Shown one piece after another: positions 34,713-46,670 of a stretch of DNA of 64,000 bases. The stretch comes from Panorpa germanica (Eukaryota; Arthropoda; Insecta; Mecoptera; Panorpidae), in NCBI GenBank assembly GCA_963678705.1, contig OY783216.1, positions 8,680,001-8,744,000 of the forward strand, given 5' to 3'. Under the pieces are notes generated by a model. The model had not been told where the DNA came from. It saw only the letters and a program-made list of their open reading frames with translations, and searched no databases. Numbering within the stretch: position 1 is the first letter of the stretch; every line of letters starts with the position of its first letter. Both the position numbers and the translations under genes were made by a program.

Positions 34713-36480
34713 TGTGCCTGCCTTAAGGTCCCAAGAAAATCACATTACGATCATCTTGAAAATATATAAATATATTTCGTTTTTCTATTAATTTAAAATA
34801 ACCGCTCTTATTGAACGACCCTATATTTACTTTTAACTATCAGATGCAACTGTACGCTGTAACTGACCAAATCTAACTCTTTAATCATTTTGGAGGTTAT
34901 GTGAAATGTTTGAAGGTTAAATATGTTACTTTTTTATGAAAAAAAAAAACGCAGAGCTGTTATTAAAACAATTGTTAAAGTAAATTTCAAGTACGTATAT
35001 TGTATTTGCTGCTTACTGTTAATTTAATAAAAAAATGTTGTTATTTAATAAAGTTGTAAAAATAAATATAAACAAATTTTAAATACAAAATATTCTCCGA
35101 AGTATTTTTATTGTTTATCGCAATATTAACACAAGCAAATGTTAGTGAACAATAGAAAAATTAACGACATTATCACTCTCTGTATATGCAAATAAAATGC
35201 ACTTGATTGTATAGAGCAGTAGCTCTCAATCGGGGAGAGCAGGTATTTCATTTTAAATAATGTTTAGCAACGCTCAAGAATGAACAAAAGAAAGATTTAA
35301 TTATCTTAATTTGTATATTATTTTTCTTAATAAACAACCATTTTAAATTCTTTTGATTTCTAATGTTGTCACGCCACAGTGTCGCCAACGTGATGTGCGT
35401 TAATCAGCTGACTTCACAACGTTTATTCAACTTGTTTGTTCATATAACCTCAAAATTATTTGTAAATAAAATTACCCATCTTTATGATTATAATATAAGA
35501 CCGTCAAGTACACTACAACTATTTAATTATTTAAACAAATGTGTACAAAAATGTTACGTAACACCTGACCATTTATACTAATTAGGATCAATTAGCGGCT
35601 TCTTGACCAACACAGTGTTAATTTCAAGTTGCGGCGTTGTTAGATTCCGTTCTGTGTACTGTATAGGTATTTGGGATAACGATTTATATTTATCGGTGAT
35701 CATTACAAGATGATACCTGATGGTACATTTCAATTACTAAGATAAGTTTAACTATGTATTTTGGGGAGATAGCCATTTTCTTTTTTCATCATATAAACGA
35801 GCCATCTTGAAATTGAGGTTATAACAGTTTTTTAAATTTATCTTTAAAACTATAGCTCCTACAAAAAATATGAAAAATGCTTTTTTGTAGATAATAATAT
35901 TGTCTACAACTTCTATTAATAACTTTTTGTATCAACTTTTATAAGAAAAAAGTTATTAGCAAAAATAAATCTTAAATTCGTTATACGTTACCTGTAGCAT
36001 TCTTGCACTCTAATTGGAATATTTACCTAAGGGATAACAGGATTAACAACACGATAAGAGATCCATGAAGACGTCGACTGCCTCACATAGAGTTTCGAGA
36101 GAAAGCGGGACAAATAGTAATACGGGACTGAGTAGTGAAATACGGTGACAGTCCCGTCCCAGTAAACATTTGGTGAAGTGCCCTATTTTGTGACGTTCAA
36201 TTCACTTCACTTGTGTGCACTTCAATTATAGTTCGCAACAACTTTATCTTCATTTGTATTCCGACAGGTGGAGTGGTTCTGTCATCTGTAGCCGATAAAA
36301 CAGACATTTCATATGAAGAATTGTGAGAAACTGAACTATAAATGAACTCTTTCATGACAAAAAAATCATACGCATCTCCAATATGACGTCAAAGTGACTC
36401 CAAAATGCTCCAAAATGTTTACTGGGGTATATACGGCACGAATGGCAACCCTAACTATGGTCTGACACTATACTGTCTCA
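34713..36480. other. Non-coding stretch, no gene seen
   Basis: No coding region is convincing; a 72-codon frame at 35363-35581 lacks any family feature. The patch 36040-36320 is less AT-rich than its surroundings and holds a short inverted repeat (GGGACTG...CAGTCCC, about 36123-36155). Confidence 0.45.
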
Positions 36481-36720
36481 CTAGAGCTTACCCCCGTCGC
36501 AAGCGACGACTGTCTTTTGTGTGTGCATTGAATATCATTTCAAAATTTAATTCCATTTTTAAATTGAACTTTTTTTACAAAACTTGAGATTTTTTTTTTG
36601 ATTTGTACATTAGTTACCTAAGTTAGCCTATATAAAAAATGTCAACTTTCTAGCACAATTTTTACCCTCTGTAAAAACCACCACCGTGCCCCCAATTTTA
36701 AAATGATTCGACAAATCTGA
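36481..36720 (-). mobile_element. Helitron-like element, 3' end fragment (minus)
   Basis: Reading the minus strand, GCGACGGGGGTAAG ends in CTAG followed by T. The hairpin CGTCGCTTGCGACG precedes it exactly as in 33485-34292. Upstream on that strand are the family blocks CTAGAAAGTTGACATTTTTT and TATAGGCTAACTTAGGTAAC. The 5' half is missing. Confidence 0.72.
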
Positions 36721-37624
36721 AATTCAGAAAATGTTTGACAATACATTGCTAATAAATACCGACACGTTATAATTTTTATTGTATTATTATGTATATATAA
36801 AACAAACTTAATATGTAAACATATTTATGAATGCAGAAAAAGATTGAAACATAACCTAAAAAAACAGGTTGTAACATAATCTCGTTCTAATAATGTGTGT
36901 ACTATGCAAATGCACTACGTATTGCAATTAGCGTTGATTCCCGGCATTGTACTACTGAATGAATAACTGCATTGCACTGCAAAAAGGGTCACAAGTTGAA
37001 CCTGAGAGACGCACGTATGGAAATGCCAGGCTATTACGAGAATTTGCAATCTCTGCTATGCACCAACTTGCAATGCATTGTCTCGAGTTGTTTTCCTTGA
37101 ATTTTATTGTTCACTACTCAGCGCTGAACAAATTCTATTTTATGATTGTAATTACGTTATTTCCAATGGTTTAGGTTGCGTAATCATTCATTCCTTATAT
37201 AATCCGTGATTCGTTTGATTTACTGATTGCTATAAATGTTTTTTTTAATTCTGTAGGCGTCAAATATGGCGCGGTTGAATTGTATGAATCAATAGAAATA
37301 AATATTCATAGTTTCGTTTAGTTTGTTTTTAAATATCATGAGAGCATCTTGGCTACTTCCCACTCAAAACTAAACGTAAATATTATATAAAAGAAACTGT
37401 ACTTTTAGGTAAAATGTTTAACGTTAATAACACAACAATTTTACCTACGGTATTTTATGTATTTTTTGTTTATATAAAAATGAAACTGAAATTTTTCGTT
37501 AAATAGATTTTATTTCGGTGCAACTTAGTCAAGTACCTAAGGACAAACGCGCTAATGATTGTAACACTGGATATAAATGAATTTGGCAAGAAAAATAAAT
37601 GAAAACGAATTTGGAATAAGAGCT
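36721..37624. other. Non-coding stretch, nothing identified
   Basis: AT-rich with a few short frames (for example 36959-37174) that carry no recognisable signature. Confidence 0.45.
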
Positions 37625-38116
37625 AAAGTATCATTTCCATACACTGTTTTAATTTAATTTAAATTGTTTAGCATATGGCAATCCGCGTAGTCATTCACAG
37701 TACCATTTTTAATTTAATTTATTTTTTAAGTTTTCCAATATTTAAAATTAAAAATATTAAATTAAGAAAAACTATATTATATTATGACCTCCAAAATGTG
37801 ACAATCTGCCAAAATGCAGAATTTATGTTTAAGTTTAATGTCAGTTTGTCAAAAATAAAGAAATAAAAACAATTTCTATTACTAATTGTTATTAAAAACA
37901 GCATTTTTAATTATTCCACATTCAATTTTGTCCAACTGTTGAGCTGTCAAAATTTATATTACTAAAAACGCATGCGCACCAACTAAATTAACTAAACTCA
38001 AATTAAAATACGAATGTGACTAGGAATGCCTATTCTGAAAACCTGAAATCTAAATTAAAATATTAGATAAAAACAGTAAATTAAATATCAAAACAGTGAG
38101 TGGGAATGAGGCTTAA
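37625..38116 (+). mobile_element. MITE family C, copy 1
   Basis: The ends are inverted: CATTTCCATACACTGTTTTA at the left and CAAAACAGTGAGTGGGAATG at the right (a ~20-bp TIR allowing for decay). The interior, including TAGCATATGGCAATCCGCG, CATGCGCACCAACTAAAT and GTGACTAGGAATGCC, is shared with 42581-43088. No coding capacity. Confidence 0.8.
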
Positions 38117-38429
38117 CTCGCTAAACACAAAACGTAAATTTATGTATTAGTTATTGTAATATTTTATAACAGACGTTACGTTTTATTATATACTGAAATT
38201 AAATATAATTCTATTACATTGTCACGCCATTAAATAAATGCTAAAGACATTAATTTTTTTATTAATAAATTAGTAAAACATGTAATATTATACACTCTTA
38301 CATAATACATATTATTAACGTCAGAATACGTAAATCTATGTCCATTACATTACATTATATTAATGTAAAAATATTATATATAAAAGGTAAGTTTTGTTAT
38401 TAAACCATGAATATATGTAACTGCCTTTA

Positions 38430-38556
38430 TAACTGTCACTTTCGACGCATGCGCATAGAGAACAAATAGGAACATATACCTTTCTCTCTCGCACACATTT
38501 TGAACACACTTTAGGAAACATAGGCTATTCACTCTTCTTATATTTATGCTCTAAGG
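38430..38556 (+). repeat. Repeat family B, copy 3
   Basis: It contains AACTGTCACTTTCGACGCAT, the core ACAAATAGGAACATATACC, TCTCTCGCACACATTTTG and the tail AGGAAACATAGGCTATTCAC. It lacks the second arm seen at 62374-62587. Confidence 0.65.
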
Positions 38557-38645
38557 TTTAGAACAAAACAAAAGATAACATTTAGTCCATTTAAATTAAC
38601 AAATGCGGTAAATGAAATGGTTTCACAATTAATATTAGAGTCTTG

Positions 38646-38801
38646 TATACACTGAAGGAAGAAATTGATCTAAAAATAGTGTTAGGCGCCTCTTTTCTAT
38701 AAATAATAATGTATTACAGAATTACGGATTTATTTCCGCGGCATTAATCTAAGGAAGAGGCGTCTAAAACACTTTTTCGAACAGTTTTTTTACAGTGTAT
38801 A
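38646..38801. mobile_element. Palindromic MITE family D, copy 1
   Basis: The whole ~155 bp is an imperfect inverted repeat. Left ATACACTGAAGG...GTGTTAGGCGCCTC pairs with right GAGGCGTCTAAAACAC...TTACAGTGTAT. The centre carries TTACGGATTTATTTCCGCGG. Related copies lie at 60072-60228 and 63733-63960. TA dinucleotides flank it, which may be the target duplication. Confidence 0.75.
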
Positions 38802-39655
38802 TTTACTAGTACATTACTTATTTAATTGTCTTATTTTTAGCTGCAGCGCGTGATATGGCGAAAAGATAATAACGCGGGTTTGAAAATAATTTTGTATTGT
38901 CACATTTTAATCTATTAAAATTTAATTAAATCACAACACTTACTGTGGATAATTTTGATATGTATCACATACAAAATAACACTTATTTAAAACTGTTAAA
39001 TTATAACCAAGTTAAAACAGCACTTCTTATCGCTGTTGGTGTCACAATAAGACTGCAAAACCTGTAGCCGTTGTAAAAAAAATGCTGTTTCATTTCTCAC
39101 CGTAAATATTGTTTCTTGTATGTAGGCATAAAATTACAACGGTAGAGTAGCGTACATACAACTGAATTCGTTTACAAATGAAAAAACATTGTTAATAAAG
39201 AAACAGGTGTTATATGTTAAATGTAGTTCTTATTTATTGAAGAATTGTTTGTTAGTGAACAAACTATAATGATATGGAATAGTATGATTATAAATAAATA
39301 ATAATTTATTTAATTTAGAGCTTGTTGGTTTATTGCACGAATATTATTTATGGCTTGAATTTGATCGTGATATTTTGATTATATTGAATTGTTAAACAAG
39401 GAATGAAAATCGAAATTATTTCGATATTTTTATTGAAAATTATATTTAGCAGTTAACCGAGTTAACTTGGGTTCGTAAAATCGATTTATATTAGCACACC
39501 CGAATATATTTAGGTTTTATTAGTTGTTCTATGATATAACGAAAAAGCACATTCTCAATATTTTTTTTATAATGTATATAGGAACGAATAAGATAAAATT
39601 CAATCCTTATATTACATATAAATTTCTTTGTTTTATTTACATTCTTTTTATAAGC
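38802..39655. other. Non-coding stretch, nothing identified
   Basis: Very AT-rich, with no coding frame and no defined repeat. Confidence 0.45.
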
Positions 39656-39790
39656 AATGGGCTTGTGTCCTATGTCTTAATTTCTATAAAAGTGTACTAT
39701 ATATTGATAAAGTGGGTTATTAGAACCTCAAATGTTCAATTATTTTTTAATAACTCCTTATATGTTAGGAGATATTACCAATTAAAAAAA
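39656..39790 (-). mobile_element. Family A element, terminal fragment (inverted)
   Basis: It begins AATGGGCTTGTGTCCTATGT and continues with TTAATTTCTATAAAAGTG, AGAACCTCAAATGTTCAAT and TAATAACTCCTTATATGT. This is the reverse complement of the right-hand ~130 bp of copies 3 and 4. The rest of the element is absent. Confidence 0.8.
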
Positions 39791-41154
39791 AAATGTTGTC
39801 CCCTTTATTATTTAAGTCAAATTTTGTATATTTGAAACAGAAGCAGTGGCGTAGCTACCGCCGTATCTGCCGTATCAATGAGCCCCCGAGCTACAAGGGC
39901 CCCAAACTTGTATAAGCAAAAATTCGAAAACTGTTATCCATAATCTCACTTAAACTCTTAGGCCGTACTTAGCTTAGTTCCTAGGAGTATTAATTGTAAG
40001 GAATAACGTATAATCAATATATAATTATTTTAATTCAATGCGAGCGTCTTTGTTCCTTTTGTGAAAAATCTTTAACCATTATTTGGGCCTCCTAACAAAT
40101 TTTAATACGGGGCCTGTCTAAAGCACGGTACTTTACTGAACAGAAGATGATAATGCCGAGAGATAAATCAAGAAATAAATTCAATACTATAACCTATTTG
40201 AAATGAAATAACATTGATATTATGTTAATTTAAAAAATGAAATAATTAAAATACGTAATACGTGTGTAATAGAATAATTAGAATATTAGTTTATTTGGCA
40301 ATGAATTTGAACAAGCGTACGCATCTGAGAACATACAGTTGAGTCAATAAAATATATCTTCATCTTATATGAACTTGTAATTCATATAAACTGAATATTA
40401 AATTATTTACAGAATTCTTTATCTGTTATTAGATTCCAATACATACCTGTGTAACACTGCTGTGAATATATTTTTGTACACCCTGTTTTTCATACACCAC
40501 TCTGCGCTTATGCATTGTATTTTGTTTCTCTTGTTAGACGGCAATGCAACAATGATATATAAATTGAACAATTGCGAGGTTTCTTTACTGTCATAACCTC
40601 TTAATAACTTTGAACTTCCTTTGGAGAACAGATGTCCTAAAATAGATTTTTCTTAGTGCAGAAATTATTATAAAAGTAATCGTACTATTATTCAAAGATT
40701 AAGGAATTTATGTGATGTTTTTGAATGAATTTGACGGCTATAAACAAATAATGAACTAGAAAATATGATAAACAAATTTAGGTAAACGAAAATCAGATGT
40801 CTTATGGTGGGGGTACCAGGAAGGATAATAAAATAATAGGCACATCTATCATTTTAAATTAAAATTATTAAGACAATTGTGCAGATACTTTTAGATCATA
40901 GATGGTGCTAATGTTGGTGGAGTTTTAAGTTTGTATTAAAAAAATAATGTTTACTGATTAACACTATAAAGTAACAAAAATGAAAAAAGTATTTTGTATT
41001 TTTCAAATAGGAAATAGGTTGGTAAAAGTTTAATATAAAATTATATACTCTTAAAAGATATTTAAATACAAAATAGAAAATAGGTATTTACTATTTTGTA
41101 TATTTGCATTTTGAGTATATGTATTTGAAAAACGCACACCTCTGTATATATATA
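39791..41154. other. Non-coding stretch with transposon-like debris
   Basis: CAGTGGCGTAGCTACCGCCG at 39844 and GGGGCCTGTCTAAAG near 40110 have the style of hAT or LINE-tail debris common in insect genomes, but no pair of ends can be defined. No gene seen. Confidence 0.4.
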
Positions 41155-42015
41155 CAGTAAAAGTTCCTTATTCACGGTTTCTTTATTCGCGTTTTCATTA
41201 TTCGCGGGTAAAAAAATTGCAACCCAGTTTCTGTATTCGCGGCTAAAAATTTCACTATTCGCGGATGCAATCGGTACCTAAACAGAAACGGATTCGGTTT
41301 CGTTTCGGATGTATTGTTAACATAAAAGAATCGTTGGATGAACTGAAGCCAAGCACATTGAAATCATGCTGGAAAAAACTGTGGTCTACTTTAATTGCCG
41401 GAAATGATGATGAATCTGAGCAAATTCAATCTTTAACTGAAAATGTTGTTCACGTTGCAAATGGAATAGTACGAGATGGCTTCGAACAGATAGAACCAAG
41501 TGACATCCAAGAGTTGTTTGATTCGCAAGATGAGTTGACCGAAACCGACTTAGAGGAAATGTTAACTCCACATTCCACTGAAGAAGAGCCTTCAGCAACC
41601 ACTGAAAAGGTGACTTTTAACTTAAAAAATCTGAGTGAAGGTTTACGTAGGGCAAATGATCTTTGTGATTTCTTCGTGAATATTGATCCATCTATGGAAA
41701 GGAGCCTTATTTTTAAACGGCAAATTATTGATGCTACAGCTCAATATCAATCAGAATTTAATGACCTCTTAAAAGCAGCAAAGCAAGAAAAAATTACTAA
41801 ATTCTTTAAACCCTTGCCTAAATCTGACGAAAATGATTTATTTTAATTTAGAATTTAGCAATAAATTTATATTATTTTCATACATATTGGTTTCATTTTG
41901 GTACCTTGGAACGTATCCCCTATAATTCCATACTAATTACCATTCCATATTCGCGGTTTCTGTATTCGCGGCATATTTACGGACCGTATACCCCGCGAAT
42001 AAGGAGCTTTTACTG
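41155..42015 (+). mobile_element. Tigger-like (pogo/Tc1-mariner superfamily) deletion derivative, 861 bp
   Basis: Terminal inverted repeats CAGTAAAAGTTCCTTATTC (left) and GAATAAGGAGCTTTTACTG (right) differ at few positions and are flanked by TA on both sides (41153-41154 and 42016-42017), the Tc1/mariner/pogo target duplication. Subterminal copies of TATTCGCGG repeat several times at each end. Between them lies only the C-terminal part of a transposase (next entry), so the element lacks most of the DDE domain and the DNA-binding domain and cannot move by itself. Confidence 0.92.
41265..41846 (+). CDS. Tigger-type transposase, C-terminal remnant (intact 193-codon ORF)
   Basis: The frame opens inside the element and runs unbroken for 193 residues. 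Family signals are typical of the C-terminal tail of Tigger/jerky-type transposases: TLKSCWKKLWSTLI near residue 35, the acidic region with DIQELFDSQDELTETDLEEM, then LRRANDLCDFFVNIDPSMER, and the end KQEKITKFFKP. The catalytic DDE core and the CENP-B-type helix-turn-helix DNA-binding domain are absent. The start codon is chosen as the first in-frame Met and may be arbitrary. It is most simply a remnant preserved by youth of the element. A host function is possible but unsupported. Confidence 0.8.
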   Translation: MQSVPKQKRIRFRFGCIVNIKESLDELKPSTLKSCWKKLWSTLIAGNDDESEQIQSLTENVVHVANGIVRDGFEQIEPSDIQELFDSQDELTETDLEEMLTPHSTEEEPSATTEKVTFNLKNLSEGLRRANDLCDFFVNIDPSMERSLIFKRQIIDATAQYQSEFNDLLKAAKQEKITKFFKPLPKSDENDLF

Positions 42016-42580
42016 TATGTAAAGGAAGCCATCATTTTATTTCTCATTTTAAATACATTTGACTAAAGATGAGAAAAGTTTTACTTATATAAATTAAATA
42101 AAACTAAACATATTGTATACATATATATTTGCAATATCAACTTTATGAATGAACATTAATTTATAAATATTAATGATAATACAGAAATACTATATTTATT
42201 TCTACAAATTTACATCTGCCAGTGGCGTACATAGGGGTGTGTAAGTTGATACGCCCAGGAGGTGCTTTAGCTTTTAACGAACTTAAATTACATATTTAAT
42301 AATTAAGTTAACTTAACATAGAAATTGAATAAATTAACAGGAAGAGTGTTATTGCATCAGTTATTGCATAGTTCATAAAAATTTGTTGCATTAGTCAGTG
42401 GCGGATCCGAAAGTTTATTTAATTTTGTATGGTAGAATAGTCGGGAACATTTATGTTTAGAACCAGACAGTTTTGACATCCAGACCAGCGATATATCATC
42501 ACTGTTTGATTGTTATCAGAATTAATTTGGTTATGTCCGCACTTTTGTGTGTTTCAAATTTATTAAACGTAGAAAAGTTT
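42016..42580. other. Non-coding stretch between two elements
   Basis: It contains CAGTGGCGTACATAGGGGTG (42220) and CAGTGGCGGATCC (42396), two short starts of the kind seen in hAT-like or LINE debris. No gene. Confidence 0.4.
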
Positions 42581-43088
42581 AAAGTATCATTCCCACTCAC
42601 TGCTTTAATTTAATTTTGTATTTTGCATTTAATTTAAATTGTTTAGCATATGGCAATACGCGGAGTCATTCACAATACCATTTTTAATTTAATTTATTTT
42701 TTTAACAATGTTTTAAATTAAAAATATTAAATTAAGGAAAACTATTTTATATTATAACCTCCAAAACGTGACAATCTGTCAAAATGCAGTAGAATTTATA
42801 TTTAAAAGAAGTTTAATGTTAGTTTGTCAAAAATAAAGAAATAAAAACAATTTCTATTACTAATTGTTATTAAAAAACAGCAATTTTAATTATTTCACAT
42901 ACAATTTTGTCCAAGTGTCGAACTGTCAAAATTTATATTACTAAAGAGGCATGCGCACCAACTAAATGAACTAAACTCAAATTAAAACACGAATGTGACT
43001 AGGAATGCCTATTCTGAAAACTTAGATCAAAATATTAGATAAAAACAGTAAATTAAATAGCAAAACAGTGAGTGGGAATAAGGCTTAA
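42581..43088 (+). mobile_element. MITE family C, copy 2
   Basis: The ends CATTCCCACTCACTGCTTTA and AAACAGTGAGTGGGAATA are better preserved than in copy 1 (37625-38116). The interior aligns throughout. The two copies are in the same orientation 4.9 kb apart, one on each side of the Tigger derivative. A one-ended piece of the family is at 62140-62180 (CATTCCCACATACTGTTTTA). Confidence 0.85.
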
Positions 43089-44357
43089 CCACTAGATAAA
43101 AAATTTACGTGAATGTTAAGATAAAATTACATTAATTAAAACATTAAGTAGGAGTATCGGAAATAGGCAAACATTAAATACAAAAAAATTAAAAAAAGGT
43201 CCTTGACTCGCTTAAGGTCTTCGGGGTCCGTCACTGAATAAGCTCTTTGAAGAAATACTCGTATATTTATATTTTGCTAATCTTTTTATGCGAAATTTTT
43301 CTTACCTGTACCTTAGGACCTAGATTTTGCAGCAGATTAAGTAAATCTAAAAAATTAATATATTTAAAATTTGTTTTTTAAGTTTTAGTTTATTATTATT
43401 AGGGCATATCTTTACCTATTCGATAAAAATATTTGCGCATCTGTAGCGCTGTTATGTACACTTCAATATTCAGATTTGTATTATCACAACAAAATATGTT
43501 AAAATAGTTGCCAATCGAAGGAGTACGGAATGGAAACTCTATAAGGGTAGTTTTTAACGGTGTATTTGTCGTAGTTTAAGACCTTAATATAGTATTACTA
43601 AATTATAACGATCTGCAACTACTTGTTTATTATATATATATATACAAATAGACATAATTACTTTCACTTAATACAATTGTGTTATATATTTGTTTAATTA
43701 TATTTTTTTTATATATTTTATTTAATATTTGATGGGCTTCTTAGGGCTAGCACTTTTTATGTAATATGCGGCCCTGTAAATTACAATAACATTAATTTAT
43801 ATTACGTATCGTACTTGCAACATCTTCTGAAACCTTCCCTCACTTTATTCTTTTTGTTAACCTCGTTCCCAACTCTTCTTTCCCTTTTTCTAATTTCGAC
43901 CTCCTCTGTTTAATTAGATCTAAAGATATATGTAATTGAGTTGTGAACCATAACCTAATTTATATAATGCGTATATTAATAAAGTTAGATATCAATCATC
44001 ATGATTTATTTCGCAATATTATATAAGTTATTAACGATTGAAACAGTTATACTTATCCTTTAATAATTAAAAGTTAAAAATTTATAAAAAATGATTAAGA
44101 AGTTGACGTCATTTCCTTCCTTACCTTCCCCCTCACTGCTATTTGCCTACCTTTCACACGCTGTTAAACAAAAGAAGTGTAAAAGAGATGCAGAATTAAA
44201 CATCACAAAGTTTATCCTATTGAGTAGATGACTTCAATCAATATTACGCAGTAAAACGAAATTCAAAATATAAATGAATATATCTCCGCCAAATTTCAGA
44301 TATTTAATTAATTAAATCAGTTCACAATCCAACCAATTATGTGTTTATCTTTCTCCT
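43089..44357. other. Non-coding stretch, 3' flank of the UBE2H-like gene
   Basis: No gene is seen. It holds a TA-rich run near 43629-43645 and pyrimidine-rich patches (43830-43910, 44110-44160). I see no clear poly-A tract right after the UBE2H-like stop codon. Confidence 0.5.
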
Positions 44358-44972
44358 TTAAATGAGACTTTCATTTCCTGCCGCCATACCTTCCTCATTC
44401 CCTTCCTCTTCCTGCAAAGGTTCAATCGCCTCCTCAGAAATTTCAGAAAGGTCTGAGTCCTCCTTTGGCTGTTGTGATTCATTCTCTTCCTCTGTTGCTT
44501 TCTTCTTGCTTGCAAAAAGAGTGATGTATTCACCAACAGCACTGTTGTACTCATCAATATCTCTCAGATACAATGCTGCAGCATCTGCGTTCAACGCATC
44601 GTAAGCATTTGGGTAGGACAGCAGATGCGGCAAGAATATATCAAAGATCACAGTTAGATCATATATTGGAGTCCAAGTATTTTGGATAACATCCAAGCAA
44701 ACAGCTCCAGAATCTTCATGGATATTAGGATGATAAATGGTATCAGTGAAGATAATGGAAGGAGGTTTGTAAGGATAATCCGACGGAATTAAAACCAATA
44801 CTTTCCAAATACCGGACTCGTAAACAGTTCCCTTGGGACCGTGAAATGTGACAATTATTTCTTCTTTAGAATCGGTAATTTCGACTTCGTGGTTGTTCGC
44901 AATTAACTTCAGGAGGTCTTTGTCGATACGGGAGATGCCTGAGCTGGTGGAAGAACCGTTCTTGGAACTCAT
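44358..44972 (-). CDS. UBE2H: UBE2H-type E2 ubiquitin-conjugating enzyme, intronless and diverged
   Basis: An uninterrupted 204-codon frame starts MSSKNGSS and ends AAGNESLI. E2 fold marks are present: YPYKPPSI (residues 66-73), the HPN tripeptide (81-83), the active-site SGAVCLDVI with Cys92, TWTPIYDL and the LLSYPNAYDALNADAAALY stretch that is typical of UBE2H (LLAYPNPIDPLNGDAAAMY in the animal enzyme). The acidic, Ser/Glu-rich C-terminal tail also fits UBE2H. All catalytic residues are intact, so it should load ubiquitin. UBE2H is normally multi-exon and very conserved in animals. Here there are no introns and roughly half the core residues differ, which points to a retrogene kept under weaker or different selection (inference). 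Its GC content is above that of the flanks. A bona fide multi-exon UBE2H should exist elsewhere in the genome. Confidence 0.93.
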   Translation of the reverse strand: MSSKNGSSTSSGISRIDKDLLKLIANNHEVEITDSKEEIIVTFHGPKGTVYESGIWKVLVLIPSDYPYKPPSIIFTDTIYHPNIHEDSGAVCLDVIQNTWTPIYDLTVIFDIFLPHLLSYPNAYDALNADAAALYLRDIDEYNSAVGEYITLFASKKKATEEENESQQPKEDSDLSEISEEAIEPLQEEEGNEEGMAAGNESLI

Positions 44973-46670
44973 GATTGATGAGGAACTGTCAGTAAGATGT
45001 TAACGCTATAATCAAAAAATCTCAGTAAATCAGGAGATGAAATGTACAGTGACGGAAGCGTAATAATTTTACTGTGGACTTAAGTTCGTTCTCTACTTTT
45101 CGCCATGACCGAATAAATGTGTTTCCAGAAAATTATTACAGAGCGCTAGATATAATATGACTATATTTACCCGATTACCTATATTTCTCTTTTTGTGACT
45201 AATTTGTTTCGTTAAAAGAATGTCTCGTTAAAACGACCGAGCGATTAATTTGGAATTCAAACGAAGGCATGACATCAAATGATTTCCTGGCTCACTCAAA
45301 ACTAAATTCCAAAAACCATTACCAGATAAATACTGCTATATATGATCCTTCAATAAGACCTATTACTTTAACGAACTTTTAACAAGAGGTGTTATTTTAA
45401 ATAACCAGAAGGAGGCAATATTTCCGTCGAAAGTGGTGATATTTTTATTTTAATCCAAAGTACAAGCTTTAAGGTTAGTAATGAAACTTAAAATATGCCA
45501 AATGGCCTAATACTATTCAAACGGGCGAATTAAAACAGATGCGGTTTTGGAGACAATGTTAGGCAATGTACAAAGCAAAACTGTGATGTAAAATTTAAGT
45601 AAACAATATAACTTAACGGAAATTTGATCACGCATTGAAATCACTTCAATCCCAAAAGAAAGTAAAATCGAAAAAAATAATTGTAAATTTGTAATTTACT
45701 TTCATTTAACGTCAACTTATTTGTGACGTTGATATAACGGTTTTTGTTGCTACCAAAGATTAGATTAAATTGTCTTGGTTCCATATGGTAGAGATTAATG
45801 GGGACCAAGGTGACTCCCACTGCGTAAATCAACTATTTTAAATAATGAATTATACTTAAATTATTTAATTAATAAATATAATACTTACTTTAACAATTTT
45901 TAATTTAATCAACGCGCAGATGCTGAGTTTCAAATCAAACTTTCTTGTAAAGCTTACACTAATTGTAAAATACAAGTAACATTTTCGAAATATTATCATA
46001 GTTGATGTTCACTTTACGGTGGATGAAACATGACTGATTAGGTGTAATCATTTTATCATCCCTTTTATATGATCTGTATGTATTTTAGATTATTCTGGAA
46101 AAATAGAGAGGGCGGGGATTTCCAAGGAAAATTCGTGCCTTGTAACGTGCATATGTTAAGACAGGGATGCAAATAGCAGCAGGTGTTTTATACGACGTAC
46201 CGTTACGAAACTGCAAGTATATTTTATATATAACATATAGAATATAACGACCGTTACATTCATACTCGTACGCCATGAAAAATTAAAAAATAGTTTTATC
46301 TGTATAAATAAAAATGCTGTTCGTCGGTAAACGCATCGCTTGAGAACGGCTGGACCGATTTCGCTACTTTTAAAAAGAAAATATTCATGATAATCTGAAT
46401 ATGGTTTTTAGGGAAAGAAAAATTGGAAAATTTGAAGGGAAAATTAAAGATTTCTAAAAGTTAAAGATTTTTAATCTAATCTCTACAAACACTTTTGACA
46501 AGCATCGAATAAAATTTGTACTAATAAAATCAAATAAGAATCGTGTAAGATTCATATGATTCTTAGAAAAATTGTTTGTAGAGATGTCGTTTGATTCCTG
46601 ATTGCCAAATTGTGAATCAAGGTAATAGTGACTGAAATTATTATGATAATACATTATTTTGTTGAAATAT
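44973..46670. other. Non-coding stretch, 5' flank of the UBE2H-like gene
   Basis: No gene is seen. At 46300-46440 a tail beginning CTGTATAAATAAAAATGCTG with GAACGGCTGGACCGATTTCG is the standard wording of RTE- or Helitron-type 3' sequences in insects; its ends are not defined. Confidence 0.45.

Noticed and set aside
36025-36090. AAGGGATAACAGGATTAAC followed by GAGATCCATGAAGACGTCG, resembling the peptidyl-transferase region of large-subunit rRNA
   Set aside because: The similarity covers only about 15 contiguous bases plus loose spacing, with no flanking rRNA sequence. I treat it as chance or an unrecognisable fragment.
44345-44604. Two further frames over the end of the UBE2H-like gene (minus 44345-44557, plus 44362-44604)
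   Set aside because: Shadows of the acidic Ser/Glu-rich tail of the real gene.
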